Part shown: positions 8,664 to 15,660 of the stretch, piece after piece | Numbering within the stretch: the stretch's first letter is position 1 | How the letters are laid out: the number at the start of each line of letters is the position of its first letter | DNA from: a virus | Strand: one strand, 5' to 3' | Length of the DNA stretch: 26,489 bases | Virus record (IMG/VR): IMGVR_UViG_3300021961_000538 | Coordinates: 1-26,489 of that record | Program-made: the position numbers and the translations under genes | The notes under the pieces: generated by a model | Seen by the model: only the letters and a program-made list of their open reading frames with translations | Told to the model about the DNA's origin: nothing | Database searches by the model: none

Positions 8664-10732
8664 TGGCAGGCTACGATATTGAAGGCGCAAGGAAAGCCGG
8701 TTATTCCGATGAGGCGATTGCGCAGGACATGGCTGATTTCGCTAAAATTGATTACTCCGCAGCAATAAAAGGGGGGCATACAAACGAAAGCATTATCAAA
8801 AGCCTGTCCGTTAATAAAAACAAAGAAGCTGGCGCAAATGCGCCTGGTGCCGCGCAAGGATTGATTTCTGTCTTGCAAGGCCCGACCCTCGGGTTTGCTG
8901 ACGAGATTCTGGGCGGTATCGGGGGCGCTTATGACGCTTTGACAAAGGGTGGCGGTTACCTACCAAACTACAGAGCAAACAGAGATTATCTGCGCGGTGC
9001 TGCTGAATTCCAGCAAAAGCAAAATCCGGTAACTACGGGAATAACGCAAGCAATGGCATCTGCGCCGTTGAGCGTTCTGCGGCTATTTGGTGCTGCACCG
9101 CAAGCCGCAAATGCTATGGCAGTCCCGTCTGTAAATATGCTTGGTCAAGGAATGACTGCGGCTGGAACTGGGGCGCTTTTCGGAACCGTTGGTGGGGCTG
9201 GTGCATCTACTGCGGATACTCTTGGCGGCGTTGGACTTGACGCATTGAAAGGCGGCGCGTTAAGTGCTGCCATTGGGGGCGCAACTGTGCCGGTCTTGGG
9301 CATTGCGGGTGCTGTTGGTGGGAATATTGCACAACGATTTAATCCTACTCGGGCAACAACCGCAGCACAGTTGGAAATTGCTCAAGCGTTGGCTAGAGAT
9401 GCTGAAGCTAGAGGAATAGCTGGCAATCCGGTTATTGCGGCTAGATCCACATTGCCGACATTAGGCGAACCTGCGGTCATTGCCGATGTTGGTGGTGCCA
9501 GCACTCGCGGTTTGTTGGACACAATGGCAACCCTACCTGGCAGGACAAAAGAGGCCGCAGCCCAATTTATTCGTCAGCGTGAAAACGTAGGCGCAGCGCC
9601 GCGCATGATTGCTTTGGCTGAAGAATCTATGGGCGTACAGGGTCAAAGGCTTGCGCCGACATTGGAGGCATTAACGATAAAGCAAGCTGCTGATGCTGCG
9701 CCGATCTACAGGCAATTGGAAAACGTATCTTTCCGCGCAGATGATGAACTTGTAAAACTATTAGCAAGGGAACCAGCAGCACACACGGCTGCTGAAATAT
9801 CTGCTAGAAGGCTCGGAAAACCACACATAGATTTATCTTTAATAAAAGCGGGTGACGATGTTCCTCTGGCTGCTTTGGATAAAATGAAACGCACTTTGTG
9901 GTCTATGGCAGACAGTGCAAAAGAAGCAGTTACCAAAAAACCAACCGACCCAAGTCGTGACATTGACAGTATTCGTGTTGCATTAATTGATAAACTTGAC
10001 AGGCTCTCTCCTAAAGATGCCGCAGGTAATTCTATTTACAAAAAAGCTAGGGATGCCTTTGCCGATCCTGCCGAACTAAAAGATGCTGCAAACATTGGCG
10101 CAAAAGCACTATCGCAAACAGAAGCACGAATCAGCGATCAGATTAAAAACTTTAGCCAAGCAGAACTTGATGCTTTTAGGGTTGGGGCTTTTGAGTCTTT
10201 GCGGCAAGAGTTGGGGACTTCTCTTGGTGGCAGAACAAAAATAATTAATGCGTACAAAAACCCTGTAGTGGCAGAAAAACTGCAAACCATTTTTGGGAGT
10301 GAATCTGCCTATAGACGATTTGCTACAAGCATGGCAAACGAGGAACGATTTAGGCTGCTAAATGCAACAGACAAAGGATCTCAAACAGTAAGCAGAGCAG
10401 CCGCCGCTGATGATCTCGGTATGGGCGCATTACAAGACGTTGCTGGAGTTGCTTCTGGTGTTGCTGGCGGCAGTCCTGCGGGGATCGGGCAAGGCTTGCT
10501 TAATCTGTTCAACCGCACAAAAATGCCTGAAACCACCAGAAACGAATTAGGACGAATCTTGTTGACCGGAGGCCAAGAGGGTCAAAACAATCTCCGCGCC
10601 ATGATGCAAGCCGGAGAACGCATAGCAAGGCAACGGCAAGAATCGGCTCGACGCGCTGGAGTGTTTGCAACAACTCCAGTCGGGGCGGCTACTGGTGCCG
10701 CAGCCTATCAAATGGTTCCCGGTATTGAGTAA
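8663..10732 (+). CDS. Large DNA ejection protein, gp16-position
   Basis: The 689-residue protein starts at ATG 8663 with CAGGAGA six bases before it; the GTG one codon upstream is not needed. Residues 1-55 are charged and helical with a tandem pattern (AGYSDEAIAQDM, then KGGHTNESIIKSL) like small peptide repeats. Residues about 65-215 contain long Gly/Ala-rich hydrophobic stretches (LGGIGGAYDAL, LFGTVGGAGAST, AAIGGATVPVLGIAGAVGG), suited to membrane insertion. Residues 230-600 are alpha-helical and charged. A final Gly/Ala stretch ends the protein. Third of the tandem ejection set, comparable in place and size to P22 gp16, which is released into the host envelope. No lysozyme or transglycosylase motif is visible. 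The gene is moderately AT-rich, like the body of the preceding gene. Confidence 0.68.
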   Translation: MAGYDIEGARKAGYSDEAIAQDMADFAKIDYSAAIKGGHTNESIIKSLSVNKNKEAGANAPGAAQGLISVLQGPTLGFADEILGGIGGAYDALTKGGGYLPNYRANRDYLRGAAEFQQKQNPVTTGITQAMASAPLSVLRLFGAAPQAANAMAVPSVNMLGQGMTAAGTGALFGTVGGAGASTADTLGGVGLDALKGGALSAAIGGATVPVLGIAGAVGGNIAQRFNPTRATTAAQLEIAQALARDAEARGIAGNPVIAARSTLPTLGEPAVIADVGGASTRGLLDTMATLPGRTKEAAAQFIRQRENVGAAPRMIALAEESMGVQGQRLAPTLEALTIKQAADAAPIYRQLENVSFRADDELVKLLAREPAAHTAAEISARRLGKPHIDLSLIKAGDDVPLAALDKMKRTLWSMADSAKEAVTKKPTDPSRDIDSIRVALIDKLDRLSPKDAAGNSIYKKARDAFADPAELKDAANIGAKALSQTEARISDQIKNFSQAELDAFRVGAFESLRQELGTSLGGRTKIINAYKNPVVAEKLQTIFGSESAYRRFATSMANEERFRLLNATDKGSQTVSRAAAADDLGMGALQDVAGVASGVAGGSPAGIGQGLLNLFNRTKMPETTRNELGRILLTGGQEGQNNLRAMMQAGERIARQRQESARRAGVFATTPVGAATGAAAYQMVPGIE

Positions 10733-10896
10733 TGGCGACCACTAACGAACTTGACGTTCGCCTGACCTCCCATGAGGCGGTATGCGAACTGCGGTATGAA
10801 ACCATCAACGCCCGGTTAAAGAGGATTGAGCATATTGGCTTTACCGTTGCTGGGTTCATCATTGCCTTACTTATCCACCTTGTCCTGAAGGTCTAA
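10732..10896 (+). CDS. XhlA-like small membrane-anchored protein (lysis block)
   Basis: A 54-residue gene starting inside the previous stop (TAATG overlap). Residues 1-33 are charged and helical (R..TSHEAVCELRYETINARLKRIEH), predicting a short coiled coil; residues about 35-53 (IGFTVAGFIIALLIHLVLKV) form a single C-terminal membrane segment. This coiled-coil-then-membrane layout matches haemolysin XhlA-type and podoviral holin-accessory proteins. It lies directly before an exported protein, a holin-like gene and an endolysin, so a role in lysis or membrane docking is likely. The family name is an inference from topology. Confidence 0.65.
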   Translation: MATTNELDVRLTSHEAVCELRYETINARLKRIEHIGFTVAGFIIALLIHLVLKV

Positions 10897-10898
10897 AC

Positions 10899-11420
10899 AT
10901 GAAAAAGCTGCTTCTTCTCTTGCTGCTGCCGGTCAACGTGTTTGCCACAGAACTTATGATCTGCAATGGTGAATACGCCCTGTGTGCGGCTTCCGGTTCC
11001 ACGCCTACCGGCAAGAAGATCATGGTCAAGGGCAAGGAGTTTGCAGAGGGGATGGCAGTCTGCCCTGTCCTTACGGGCCGAAGCGTAGCCAACGGTGCGC
11101 TGATGAATAAGTCCTGCGATGCCCCTGCCGGGAAGGTCTGGAGCCTGTTCTCTACCGTCAGCGAAGCGCCACAAGCGCCGACATGGGCGGTTGCGCCACT
11201 TGTGAAGCGATCCTTCATACTTGGCAAAGATTCTGGCATGAGTAATCAGTGGTCGTTCATCTGCGACAAACAAGCCAAGAAAGTGAACGGTGTAACCCTA
11301 GCGTCCTGCTACGGCCCGATCAACGAATCACCCTTTACAAATGGGCATATCAAGCCGGGTACTACAATCATTACCGATGCTCCGGTTGGAGTGTTGAACC
11401 CCGTAGGTGGAAACTTCTAG
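10899..11420 (+). CDS. Exported cysteine-containing protein, function unknown
   Basis: The 173-residue protein has a classic signal peptide: MKK, then seven leucines and PVNVFA, with probable cleavage after VFA (about residue 16). The mature part has six cysteines (ICNG, LCAA, VCPV, SCDA, ICDK, SCYG), an even number consistent with three disulfides in the periplasm, and is otherwise beta-rich. It starts two bases after the previous stop, with GAAGG upstream, and precedes the holin-like and endolysin genes. No spanin lipobox or coiled coil is present, so it is not an obvious spanin. A periplasmic function such as lysis assistance, superinfection exclusion or a moron is possible; none can be demonstrated here. 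Confidence 0.72.
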   Translation: MKKLLLLLLLPVNVFATELMICNGEYALCAASGSTPTGKKIMVKGKEFAEGMAVCPVLTGRSVANGALMNKSCDAPAGKVWSLFSTVSEAPQAPTWAVAPLVKRSFILGKDSGMSNQWSFICDKQAKKVNGVTLASCYGPINESPFTNGHIKPGTTIITDAPVGVLNPVGGNF

Positions 11421-11429
11421 GAGACTATT

Positions 11430-11600
11430 ATGGGCTGGCTCAGAAAGCGTTTTGGTGAACCGTCAACTCTGGCAGGACTTGGGATTTTGTTTGCTGTTGG
11501 AATCCCGCTTGTCCCGCAGCAGTATCAACTGCTGGCGCAAGGGCTGGCGGCTGCAATGGGGCTGGGTGCGGCTGGACGGGCAGATCCCGGTAACAAGTGA
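11430..11600 (+). CDS. Holin-like small membrane protein
   Basis: The 56-residue gene has TAGGAG eight bases before its ATG. Residues about 12-28 (TLAGLGILFAVGIPLVP) and 35-49 (LLAQGLAAAMGLGAAG) are two hydrophobic stretches separated by a short polar turn (QQYQ), with a basic N-terminus (LRKRF). It ends in GTGA, overlapping the endolysin start by four bases. The size, two-segment layout and coupling to the endolysin support a class II-type holin. Assignment is by topology and context only. Confidence 0.65.
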   Translation: MGWLRKRFGEPSTLAGLGILFAVGIPLVPQQYQLLAQGLAAAMGLGAAGRADPGNK

Positions 11601-12046
11601 CCCCGCATTTCAGCCTTGCAGAACTGACCCGCACCGATCACCGGACACTCGACAACACTCCAGATCCCGCCGCACTAGCCAACTTGCACCGGCTGGCGGC
11701 GTTTCTGGAGCAAGTCCGAGAGGTGCTGGGCGGCAGGGCGGTGGTAATCAATTCTGCCTACCGCAGCAAGGCCGTCAATGATGCCGTAGGAAGCAAGGAT
11801 ACAAGCCAGCACAGGCTTGGTTGCGCCGCCGATATCCGAGTACCGGGGATGAGTCCTGACGCTGTGGTGAGGGCTGTAATGGCCTCTGGGCTGGCTTATG
11901 ACCAATTGATTAAAGAGTTTGATAGCTGGACGCACATCAGCATCCCAAACGCGCCCGATGCGTACGCTCGGAAAATGGTATTTATTATCGACAAGACCGG
12001 CACACACCTATTTCCCGTTGATCCAACTGGGCTGGCGGCGGTGTAG
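11597..12046 (+). CDS. Endolysin, M15 family peptidase
   Basis: The 149-residue protein starts at GTG overlapping the previous stop. It shows the Peptidase_M15_3 pattern: F.LAELTRTDH at the N-terminus, INSAYRSKAVNDAVGSK..SQHRLGCAADI with zinc ligands H72 and D79, and DSWTHISIP with H113; acidic E107 sits where the catalytic Glu/Asp is expected. These zinc enzymes cut peptide cross-links of peptidoglycan (D-Ala-D-Ala or L-Ala-D-Glu bonds) and serve as phage lysins. It has no signal peptide, so release to the wall should depend on the upstream holin-like gene. Its last 39 bases overlap the convergent minus-strand gene. Confidence 0.88.
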   Translation: MTPHFSLAELTRTDHRTLDNTPDPAALANLHRLAAFLEQVREVLGGRAVVINSAYRSKAVNDAVGSKDTSQHRLGCAADIRVPGMSPDAVVRAVMASGLAYDQLIKEFDSWTHISIPNAPDAYARKMVFIIDKTGTHLFPVDPTGLAAV

Positions 12047-12166
12047 GCATCCTTGGCAGCGCCAAGTCTTGATCTTTCCTCCTCGCCCCTTCGGAACCAG
12101 CTTAACTGCAACGTTCATCTGGCAAGCGCCGCATAATTTTTGACTAGGGTTAGTGTCCTTATTCAT
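12008..12166 (-). CDS. 52-residue zinc-ribbon-like protein
   Basis: ATG at 12166 is preceded by GAGGA at five bases. The protein has two Cys pairs, LCGAC (residues 12-15) and RCQGC (about 36-39), separated by a basic stretch (KLVPKGRGGKIKTW), the layout of a small zinc ribbon. The start overlaps the stop of the upstream 59-residue gene (ATGA). It is convergent with the endolysin gene and overlaps it by 39 bases, so its mRNA is antisense to the endolysin 3' end. A nucleic-acid-binding role is plausible; no named family was recognised. Confidence 0.6.
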   Translation of the reverse strand: MNKDTNPSQKLCGACQMNVAVKLVPKGRGGKIKTWRCQGCLHRRQPSWINGK

Positions 12167-12342
12167 AGTTTCCTCATCCTGAGCGCAACTCGCGCACGTT
12201 GATATCGTTTTTCTATTTGATCCGGCGTGTTGATGCCCTGCCGAATAATTGTGACTTGATCGCAACCAGCAAGGGCAAGTTTGGGCGGCGAGAGCCATGA
12301 TGGGAGAGGAATTATCTCTACAGGCACTTTTCGTTTTGTCAT
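12163..12342 (-). CDS. Small basic protein, unknown
   Basis: A 59-residue frame from ATG at 12342, ending in an ATGA overlap with the next gene. The sequence is basic (MTKRKVPVEIIPLP at the start; a C-terminal helix DQIEKRYQRARVALRMRKL). The C-terminal half is a probable amphipathic helix with one Cys at residue 27. The ribosome-binding site is poor (AT-rich leader). The gene lies just beyond a strong terminator, so it is expressed by readthrough or from its own promoter. Support comes from the tight coupling to the zinc-ribbon gene. Confidence 0.45.
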   Translation of the reverse strand: MTKRKVPVEIIPLPSWLSPPKLALAGCDQVTIIRQGINTPDQIEKRYQRARVALRMRKL

Positions 12343-12360
12343 TGTTAATCTAAAAGTTAG

Positions 12361-12394
12361 AAAAAAAAGCGGCTGACCTGTGCAAGCCAGCCGC
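12361..12394 (-). terminator. Rho-independent terminator of the left operon
   Basis: On the minus strand a perfect 7-bp stem GCGGCTG/CAGCCGC closes a 12-base loop and is followed directly by eight T's (12368-12361). It lies about 40 bases after the 26-residue peptide gene and would end the leftward early operon, leaving only the last two small genes beyond it. Confidence 0.85.
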
Positions 12395-12432
12395 CAAAAA
12401 CGCCACGGGTGATAGGAGCAGACCCCGCAACG

Positions 12433-12513
12433 TCAAATCAAAGCAATGCAAATACTGGCGACTAGGCACAGGACAAACATAGCCCAAAGCGCCCAATCGG
12501 GCCACGGTTTCAT
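12433..12513 (-). CDS. 26-residue single-span membrane peptide
   Basis: ATG at 12513 is preceded by GAGGGGAACAA, a good ribosome-binding sequence, and overlaps the stop of a 10-codon frame (ATGA). The peptide is MKPWPDW followed by about 18 hydrophobic residues (ALWAMFVLCLVASICIAL), a complete membrane span with a Trp/Pro-rich N-terminal edge. It is the last gene before the terminator. Similar micro membrane proteins in phages can be toxins, enzyme inhibitors or membrane-stress factors; no function can be assigned. Confidence 0.5.
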   Translation of the reverse strand: MKPWPDWALWAMFVLCLVASICIALI

Positions 12514-12574
12514 TTGTTCCCCTCGCGTATAGGAGCCATCATGGTTTCTCCCCTGTGGTGTGGTGGCGCTTCAT
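12510..12574 (-). other. Two chained 10-11-codon mini-frames
   Basis: After the XF1762-like gene, ATG 12574 opens an 11-residue frame (MKRHHTTGEKP) that stops at 12539; ATG 12542 opens a 10-residue frame (MMAPIREGNK) that stops at 12510; ATG 12513 opens the membrane peptide. Each stop overlaps the next start as ATGA. GGGGAG precedes the second frame. They may simply carry ribosomes across the gap by termination-reinitiation. Confidence 0.3.
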
Positions 12575-13017
12575 GGCGCCTCCCAAAGTAGTTTCTGTCC
12601 TTGCAGAATTTCTGCGGTATCAACGCGAGGGCGGCTTGGCACATTCCAATTTCCCCCCCCCCGTTCGGCAATCAGTTTCCAACCAGCTGCGCGGAGACTC
12701 GCCCCGCCCTCTGCTGGCAGCGTGTATGTCATCAGCCTGCGGTATCCCAATGCTTTGGCAACCCGCCACGCGGCCCCGTAGAGCATCGAACAGGCGTTCC
12801 TAGCCCCATCGGTACAACAGCGGTTCACTTCCAGCGTGTAGCCGTTGTCGCTGTTCCTTGCTACCGGCCTGCCGACCATTACCACACCGCGCACCTTTCC
12901 TTCAGCATCTGATACTGCGATGCAGAACTTGCACCCCGGCATCGGCTTGTGGTGACGGTGCAGGGTCGCAACAAAAGCATTGGCCTCCGCAAAGTCGATG
13001 GGCGTTACGGTCAGCAC
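12571..13017 (-). CDS. XF1762-like (GNAT-fold) phage protein
   Basis: A 148-residue protein starting at GTG, two bases after the previous stop. Motifs AFV..LHRHHKPM.GCKFCIAV, GVVMVGRPVAR, LEVNRCCTDGARNACSMLYGAA and YRRLMTYTLPAEGGASLRAAGW match the XF1762 family, found in many prophages and related by fold to GNAT acetyltransferases. The segment GASLRAAGW resembles the end of a GNAT core. The substrate is unknown. Next to recombination genes, it could modify a host or phage protein, but this is speculation. Stop TGA overlaps the first mini-frame. Confidence 0.72.
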   Translation of the reverse strand: MLTVTPIDFAEANAFVATLHRHHKPMPGCKFCIAVSDAEGKVRGVVMVGRPVARNSDNGYTLEVNRCCTDGARNACSMLYGAAWRVAKALGYRRLMTYTLPAEGGASLRAAGWKLIAERGGGNWNVPSRPRVDTAEILQGQKLLWEAP

Positions 13018-13019
13018 CC

Positions 13020-13592
13020 CTATCGCTTCCCTGCGTCAGGGCAGGCTCCGCAGGTGCAGACGTACCGCCCCTCGTTCAACGATCCCGTCCGGTTATAGCC
13101 GCATTCGACCGGCTCCCCTTTCATACGATAGCGATCCACTAAATCGTCAAACTGATAAACACCCATCAGCGCCTCGTTGTACAACGCGGCAAACTTCCTC
13201 GGGTTGAGTGTGCGGATGTACTCGTACCGGGCTGCGCGATCAAATATCTCCGCGCCGGGCAACTGCTGCGCCCAGTCAGGACGATCTGTTGCTGCCGTTG
13301 CGGATGGGGCCGCGTTCTGCATTTTGTTGATCTCGCCGTGCAAGTTGGCGATGGTTGTCCGGTGAATAATCAACTGCTCCAGCAGCGCATCACGTTCATG
13401 CTCGGCCCTTTGCGCCCGTCCTTGAAACTGCGGGAGGAGGCGTTGCTTGAGATCCGCAAGTTCGGCAACAGCAGAACACGCTCCCGGTGTCGGGCAACCT
13501 TTTGGCTCAACTGTTGCCCTGTGCTTGGCGATCAACTCTCGGTTCTCCTCTCGCTGCGTTAACCGCGCTCCTTCTTCGTCGTTATCCATCAT
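13020..13592 (-). CDS. Coiled-coil protein with C-terminal Cys cluster, unknown
   Basis: A 190-residue protein; the start is the ATG-ATG pair at 13592/13589, with GAGGAG five to eight bases upstream, overlapping the previous gene by 11 bases. Residues about 40-100 form a long helix with heptad-like spacing (ELADLKQRLLPQFQGRAQRA, then RDALLEQLI..), consistent with a coiled coil. Residues about 120-165 (FDRAARYEYIRTL..RKFAALY) form a second helical domain. The C-terminus holds CGYN..YVCTCGACP, four cysteines that could bind zinc. No known family was recognised. Confidence 0.65.
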   Translation of the reverse strand: MMDNDEEGARLTQREENRELIAKHRATVEPKGCPTPGACSAVAELADLKQRLLPQFQGRAQRAEHERDALLEQLIIHRTTIANLHGEINKMQNAAPSATAATDRPDWAQQLPGAEIFDRAARYEYIRTLNPRKFAALYNEALMGVYQFDDLVDRYRMKGEPVECGYNRTGSLNEGRYVCTCGACPDAGKR

Positions 13593-13812
13593 TCTTCTCC
13601 TCATCACCAATCTTCACAGACTCCAAAAACTCCGCCAACAAATAGACACAGGGCAATATCAAGTCGCGGCAGATCGCATCGTGTACATCGGACTCCGTTT
13701 TGCCTACGATCTGCGCGTAGATTTTAAGCGCCCCGAGTCGCTCGCTCACCAACATATCAAGGTGGTCGAAGTCGAGTCGTTTCACTTTTTCAATGTTTTC
13801 GTATTCCATCAT
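13582..13812 (-). CDS. 76-residue helical protein, unknown
   Basis: The start is ATG 13812, which overlaps the stop of the upstream 50-residue gene (ATGA); a longer frame from 13848 lies inside that gene and is not used. The protein is acidic to neutral and helical (MMEYENIEKVKRLDFDHLDM, LVSERLGALKIYAQIVGKTE), with one Cys pair near the middle (ICRDLILPCVYLL). Its length and operon position resemble small phage early proteins. It ends inside the next gene's start region. Confidence 0.6.
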   Translation of the reverse strand: MMEYENIEKVKRLDFDHLDMLVSERLGALKIYAQIVGKTESDVHDAICRDLILPCVYLLAEFLESVKIGDEEKNDG

Positions 13813-13961
13813 TTCTTCGCGCCTTTCTTTAGCACCTTGGGCGTCCATGTAAACACATCGGGCAGGGCTTCCTTAAGTTTAGGCACTCGGTTCTGCGGGT
13901 GCAGCACCCACCGGGTGTCGAGCCATTCAATGGCGGCTTGCAGTTTTTCTGCTTGTGTCAT
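13809..13961 (-). CDS. 50-residue small protein, unknown
   Basis: ATG 13961 is preceded by GGAGGCAAA, an excellent ribosome-binding sequence. The protein begins MTQAEKLQAAIEWLDTRWVL, a helix, followed by a Pro/Lys-rich tail ending LKKGAKK. Both ends overlap neighbours as ATGA, so the four genes between 14095 and 13020 are translated as a coupled string. No family was recognised. Confidence 0.6.
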   Translation of the reverse strand: MTQAEKLQAAIEWLDTRWVLHPQNRVPKLKEALPDVFTWTPKVLKKGAKK

Positions 13962-14095
13962 TTTGCCTCCAATGCTTTCGCGTCTAGTGCCTTCAACAGC
14001 CCCGCCATGATTTCCCTTGCTTCGTGGGTGCTAAACGTCTGATGCGTCTTTGCCACGATGCTCTCGGCCCTTCGAATTGCTTCGGCGGGAGTCAT
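13958..14095 (-). CDS. 45-residue helical protein, unknown
   Basis: ATG 14095 lies one base after the stop of the SSB-like gene. The product (MTPAEAIRRAESIVAKTHQT, then FSTHEAREIMAGLLKALDAK..) is almost entirely predicted helix, with no Cys or membrane segment. It resembles the 50-residue gene that follows in opening with MT.AE and a helix, suggesting that the two may be distant duplicates. Stop overlaps the next ATG. Confidence 0.55.
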   Translation of the reverse strand: MTPAEAIRRAESIVAKTHQTFSTHEAREIMAGLLKALDAKALEAK

Positions 14096-14096
14096 T

Positions 14097-14375
14097 TCAG
14101 AACGGGATATCGTCGGTCATATCGTCCATCGGGCGCTTTTGCTCCTGCGGCGCGGCCTTTTCCTTCGGTTTGAATGTGCTAACGGCGGCGTACCATTTTC
14201 CGCCTTTGCTTTCCTTCACATCCACGTTTACCCATTCCTCTCCGGCCTTGTGCTTCTCGCGGAGCCACACGCCCAGATCGGCAACCTTGATGCTAATTTG
14301 CGCCTTCACGAATTCGGGCGCGTTCTCATGCGGAGCCTTGACGATCAAGCCGTTTACAAATTCAATATCAGCCAT
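14097..14375 (-). CDS. SSB-like single-stranded-DNA-binding protein
   Basis: A 92-residue protein with a beta-rich body (IEFVNGLIVKAP, FVKAQISIKV, WVNVDVKES..GKWYAAVSTF) and an acidic tail MDDMTDDIPF. The DDIPF end is the hallmark of bacterial SSB tails, which recruit recombination and replication partners. The body is shorter than a full OB-fold SSB (about 110 residues) but its strand pattern is compatible with a minimal OB fold. It follows the exonuclease stop with no gap (TAA-ATG) in a cassette with an annealing protein, so coating the exonuclease product is the likely role. The tail is directly visible; the binding activity is inferred. Confidence 0.68.
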   Translation of the reverse strand: MADIEFVNGLIVKAPHENAPEFVKAQISIKVADLGVWLREKHKAGEEWVNVDVKESKGGKWYAAVSTFKPKEKAAPQEQKRPMDDMTDDIPF

Positions 14376-14981
14376 TTAAGCTACCTTTTTGAGTTGGTTA
14401 ACCATTTTGTCCACGGTATCCAAAAAGGCGATCACCGCGGTTTCCAGTTCAAGAATTCGCGCTGGATCGCGTTTGTAGCGAATGATGAAAAGCTGAAGGT
14501 GCTCAGGCAAATCGGGCCTGAAGCTGGCGAAATCGCACCAATCCCTGCCGGAACACGCCATCTGCCACATCATCTGGTTTTTGTACCCAGCTGGGACGAT
14601 TCCGGCAAGCAGATAAGCAAGGTGCGTGGCGACCTTCGGGCATTTAATCTCGACTAGCCCAGAATTGCCCACCAGACCGTCTGGAGAGGCTCCAGCGCGT
14701 TCGATAGTTGGGTGCTGGCAAAACCCTACCTCGTCCACGCTAAACCCCGTCTCAGCCTCGTATGCCGACCTTGCCAGCGGTTCCATTTCCGTCCCGAACT
14801 GCATGGCGGCGTTGGTGTAGTCCGAGCCTTGCGGCTTGCCGGTCAGGAGCTCAGCGACAAGCTGCGCTTGATAATCCCGGTAGCCAGCCGTTTCTGGCTT
14901 TGCTAGGACCGCCGAAACCATGCTGGCTGTGACTTTGCCAGCACGTTCAGCAAGCCATTCCGGTGTCCCCTGAGTGCTCAT
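14376..14981 (-). CDS. YqaJ/lambda-type recombination exonuclease
   Basis: A 201-residue protein with the YqaJ viral recombinase pattern: GTPEWLAERAGKVTAS at the start, FGTEMEPLA (E65), then AGASPDGL with D101 and LVEIKCP with E111/K113, a PD-(D/E)xK nuclease core. Lambda Exo relatives degrade one strand of a DNA end so that a partner protein can anneal the exposed strand. The start overlaps the stop of the ERF gene (ATGA), which fits the standard exonuclease-annealase pair. The C-terminus is helical and basic (VDKMVNQLKKVA). Confidence 0.88.
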   Translation of the reverse strand: MSTQGTPEWLAERAGKVTASMVSAVLAKPETAGYRDYQAQLVAELLTGKPQGSDYTNAAMQFGTEMEPLARSAYEAETGFSVDEVGFCQHPTIERAGASPDGLVGNSGLVEIKCPKVATHLAYLLAGIVPAGYKNQMMWQMACSGRDWCDFASFRPDLPEHLQLFIIRYKRDPARILELETAVIAFLDTVDKMVNQLKKVA

Positions 14982-15580
14982 TGGCTGCCCTCAAGGAAGC
15001 CTTCGGTGCGCTGAAGAACCTCTTTGCGCTTGTTTTTCGCGTTTGTGAGCGTTGCCATGCCCATCGTGTCGTTGTCCCGCTGGGCCTCTTTGTAGGCAAG
15101 CGTGAATAGCTTTTGCAGAGCCTCAAGCGTAGTTGCTGCGTTCAAAGCCTCCGAATGTTTGCTCCAGTCTTTGGCGTTTGGCTTTGCTGCAACTGCGGCA
15201 TTGCCGTCATCATCCTCGGGTGCAACTCCGACCGCAGCCGATAGACTGTACCGCCTAGCGTATGTCAGGGCCGAGCCGTATCCCTGTGCGTCATTTTTGC
15301 TGACCGGCAGGGCCAAGACCCCGCATGAGATCCACTCGCCCGACGAGTGCAGGATCATTGTCTCGACTCGCACTTCGTCCAGATCGGACGATTGGACCGT
15401 CTGGATGTAGCTCAGTCCGTTGGCAGAAAACGCGCTGCGGATCGCCTCGACCACGCTGGCGAGATCCGCGTATTTGCTTTTGAAGAACGGATTCGCGCTG
15501 TCTTTGACCGCGCCTTTCATGGCTCCCTGCGCTTTTGCCAACGCTGCCGCAAGCCCTGCGATTGATTCTGATTTGTTCAT
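14978..15580 (-). CDS. erf: ERF-family single-strand annealing protein
   Basis: 200 residues from ATG 15580, chosen because it overlaps the stop of the upstream micro-gene (ATGA); an in-frame extension to 15631 has no ribosome-binding site. Hallmarks are NPFFKSKYADLASVVEAIR near the N-terminus and DAQGYGSALTYARRYSL in the middle, both diagnostic for the ERF family (P22 Erf and relatives). These proteins form rings on single-stranded DNA and pair complementary strands, supporting genome circularisation and recombination. It lies immediately upstream of a YqaJ-type exonuclease and an SSB-like gene. The C-terminal 70 residues are a helical, less conserved domain. Confidence 0.9.
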   Translation of the reverse strand: MNKSESIAGLAAALAKAQGAMKGAVKDSANPFFKSKYADLASVVEAIRSAFSANGLSYIQTVQSSDLDEVRVETMILHSSGEWISCGVLALPVSKNDAQGYGSALTYARRYSLSAAVGVAPEDDDGNAAVAAKPNAKDWSKHSEALNAATTLEALQKLFTLAYKEAQRDNDTMGMATLTNAKNKRKEVLQRTEGFLEGSQ

Positions 15581-15660
15581 TTGTCGCCCCAAATTAAGAT
15601 TGAAAAACATATCATTGCGCCAATGGCGCAAGCGTGAGAAACGATTTCCGAGATGCTCAT
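15577..15660 (-). CDS. 27-residue membrane micro-peptide
   Basis: ATG 15660 overlaps the stop of the upstream 131-residue gene and the stop overlaps the ERF start, both as ATGA, so it fills the gap exactly. The peptide has a central hydrophobic span (about residues 9-24, HACAIGAMICFSILIW) with a polar N-terminus and a GDK end. GGAGG lies just before the ATG, though very close. Its membrane-like composition and double coupling argue for real translation; function is unknown. Confidence 0.45.
   Translation of the reverse strand: MSISEIVSHACAIGAMICFSILIWGDK

Noticed and set aside
12409-12436. Leftward promoter-like pair TTGACG with TATCAC, 16 bases apart
   Set aside because: It would start transcription just before the terminator and yield only about 40 bases; kept only as a remote small-RNA possibility.
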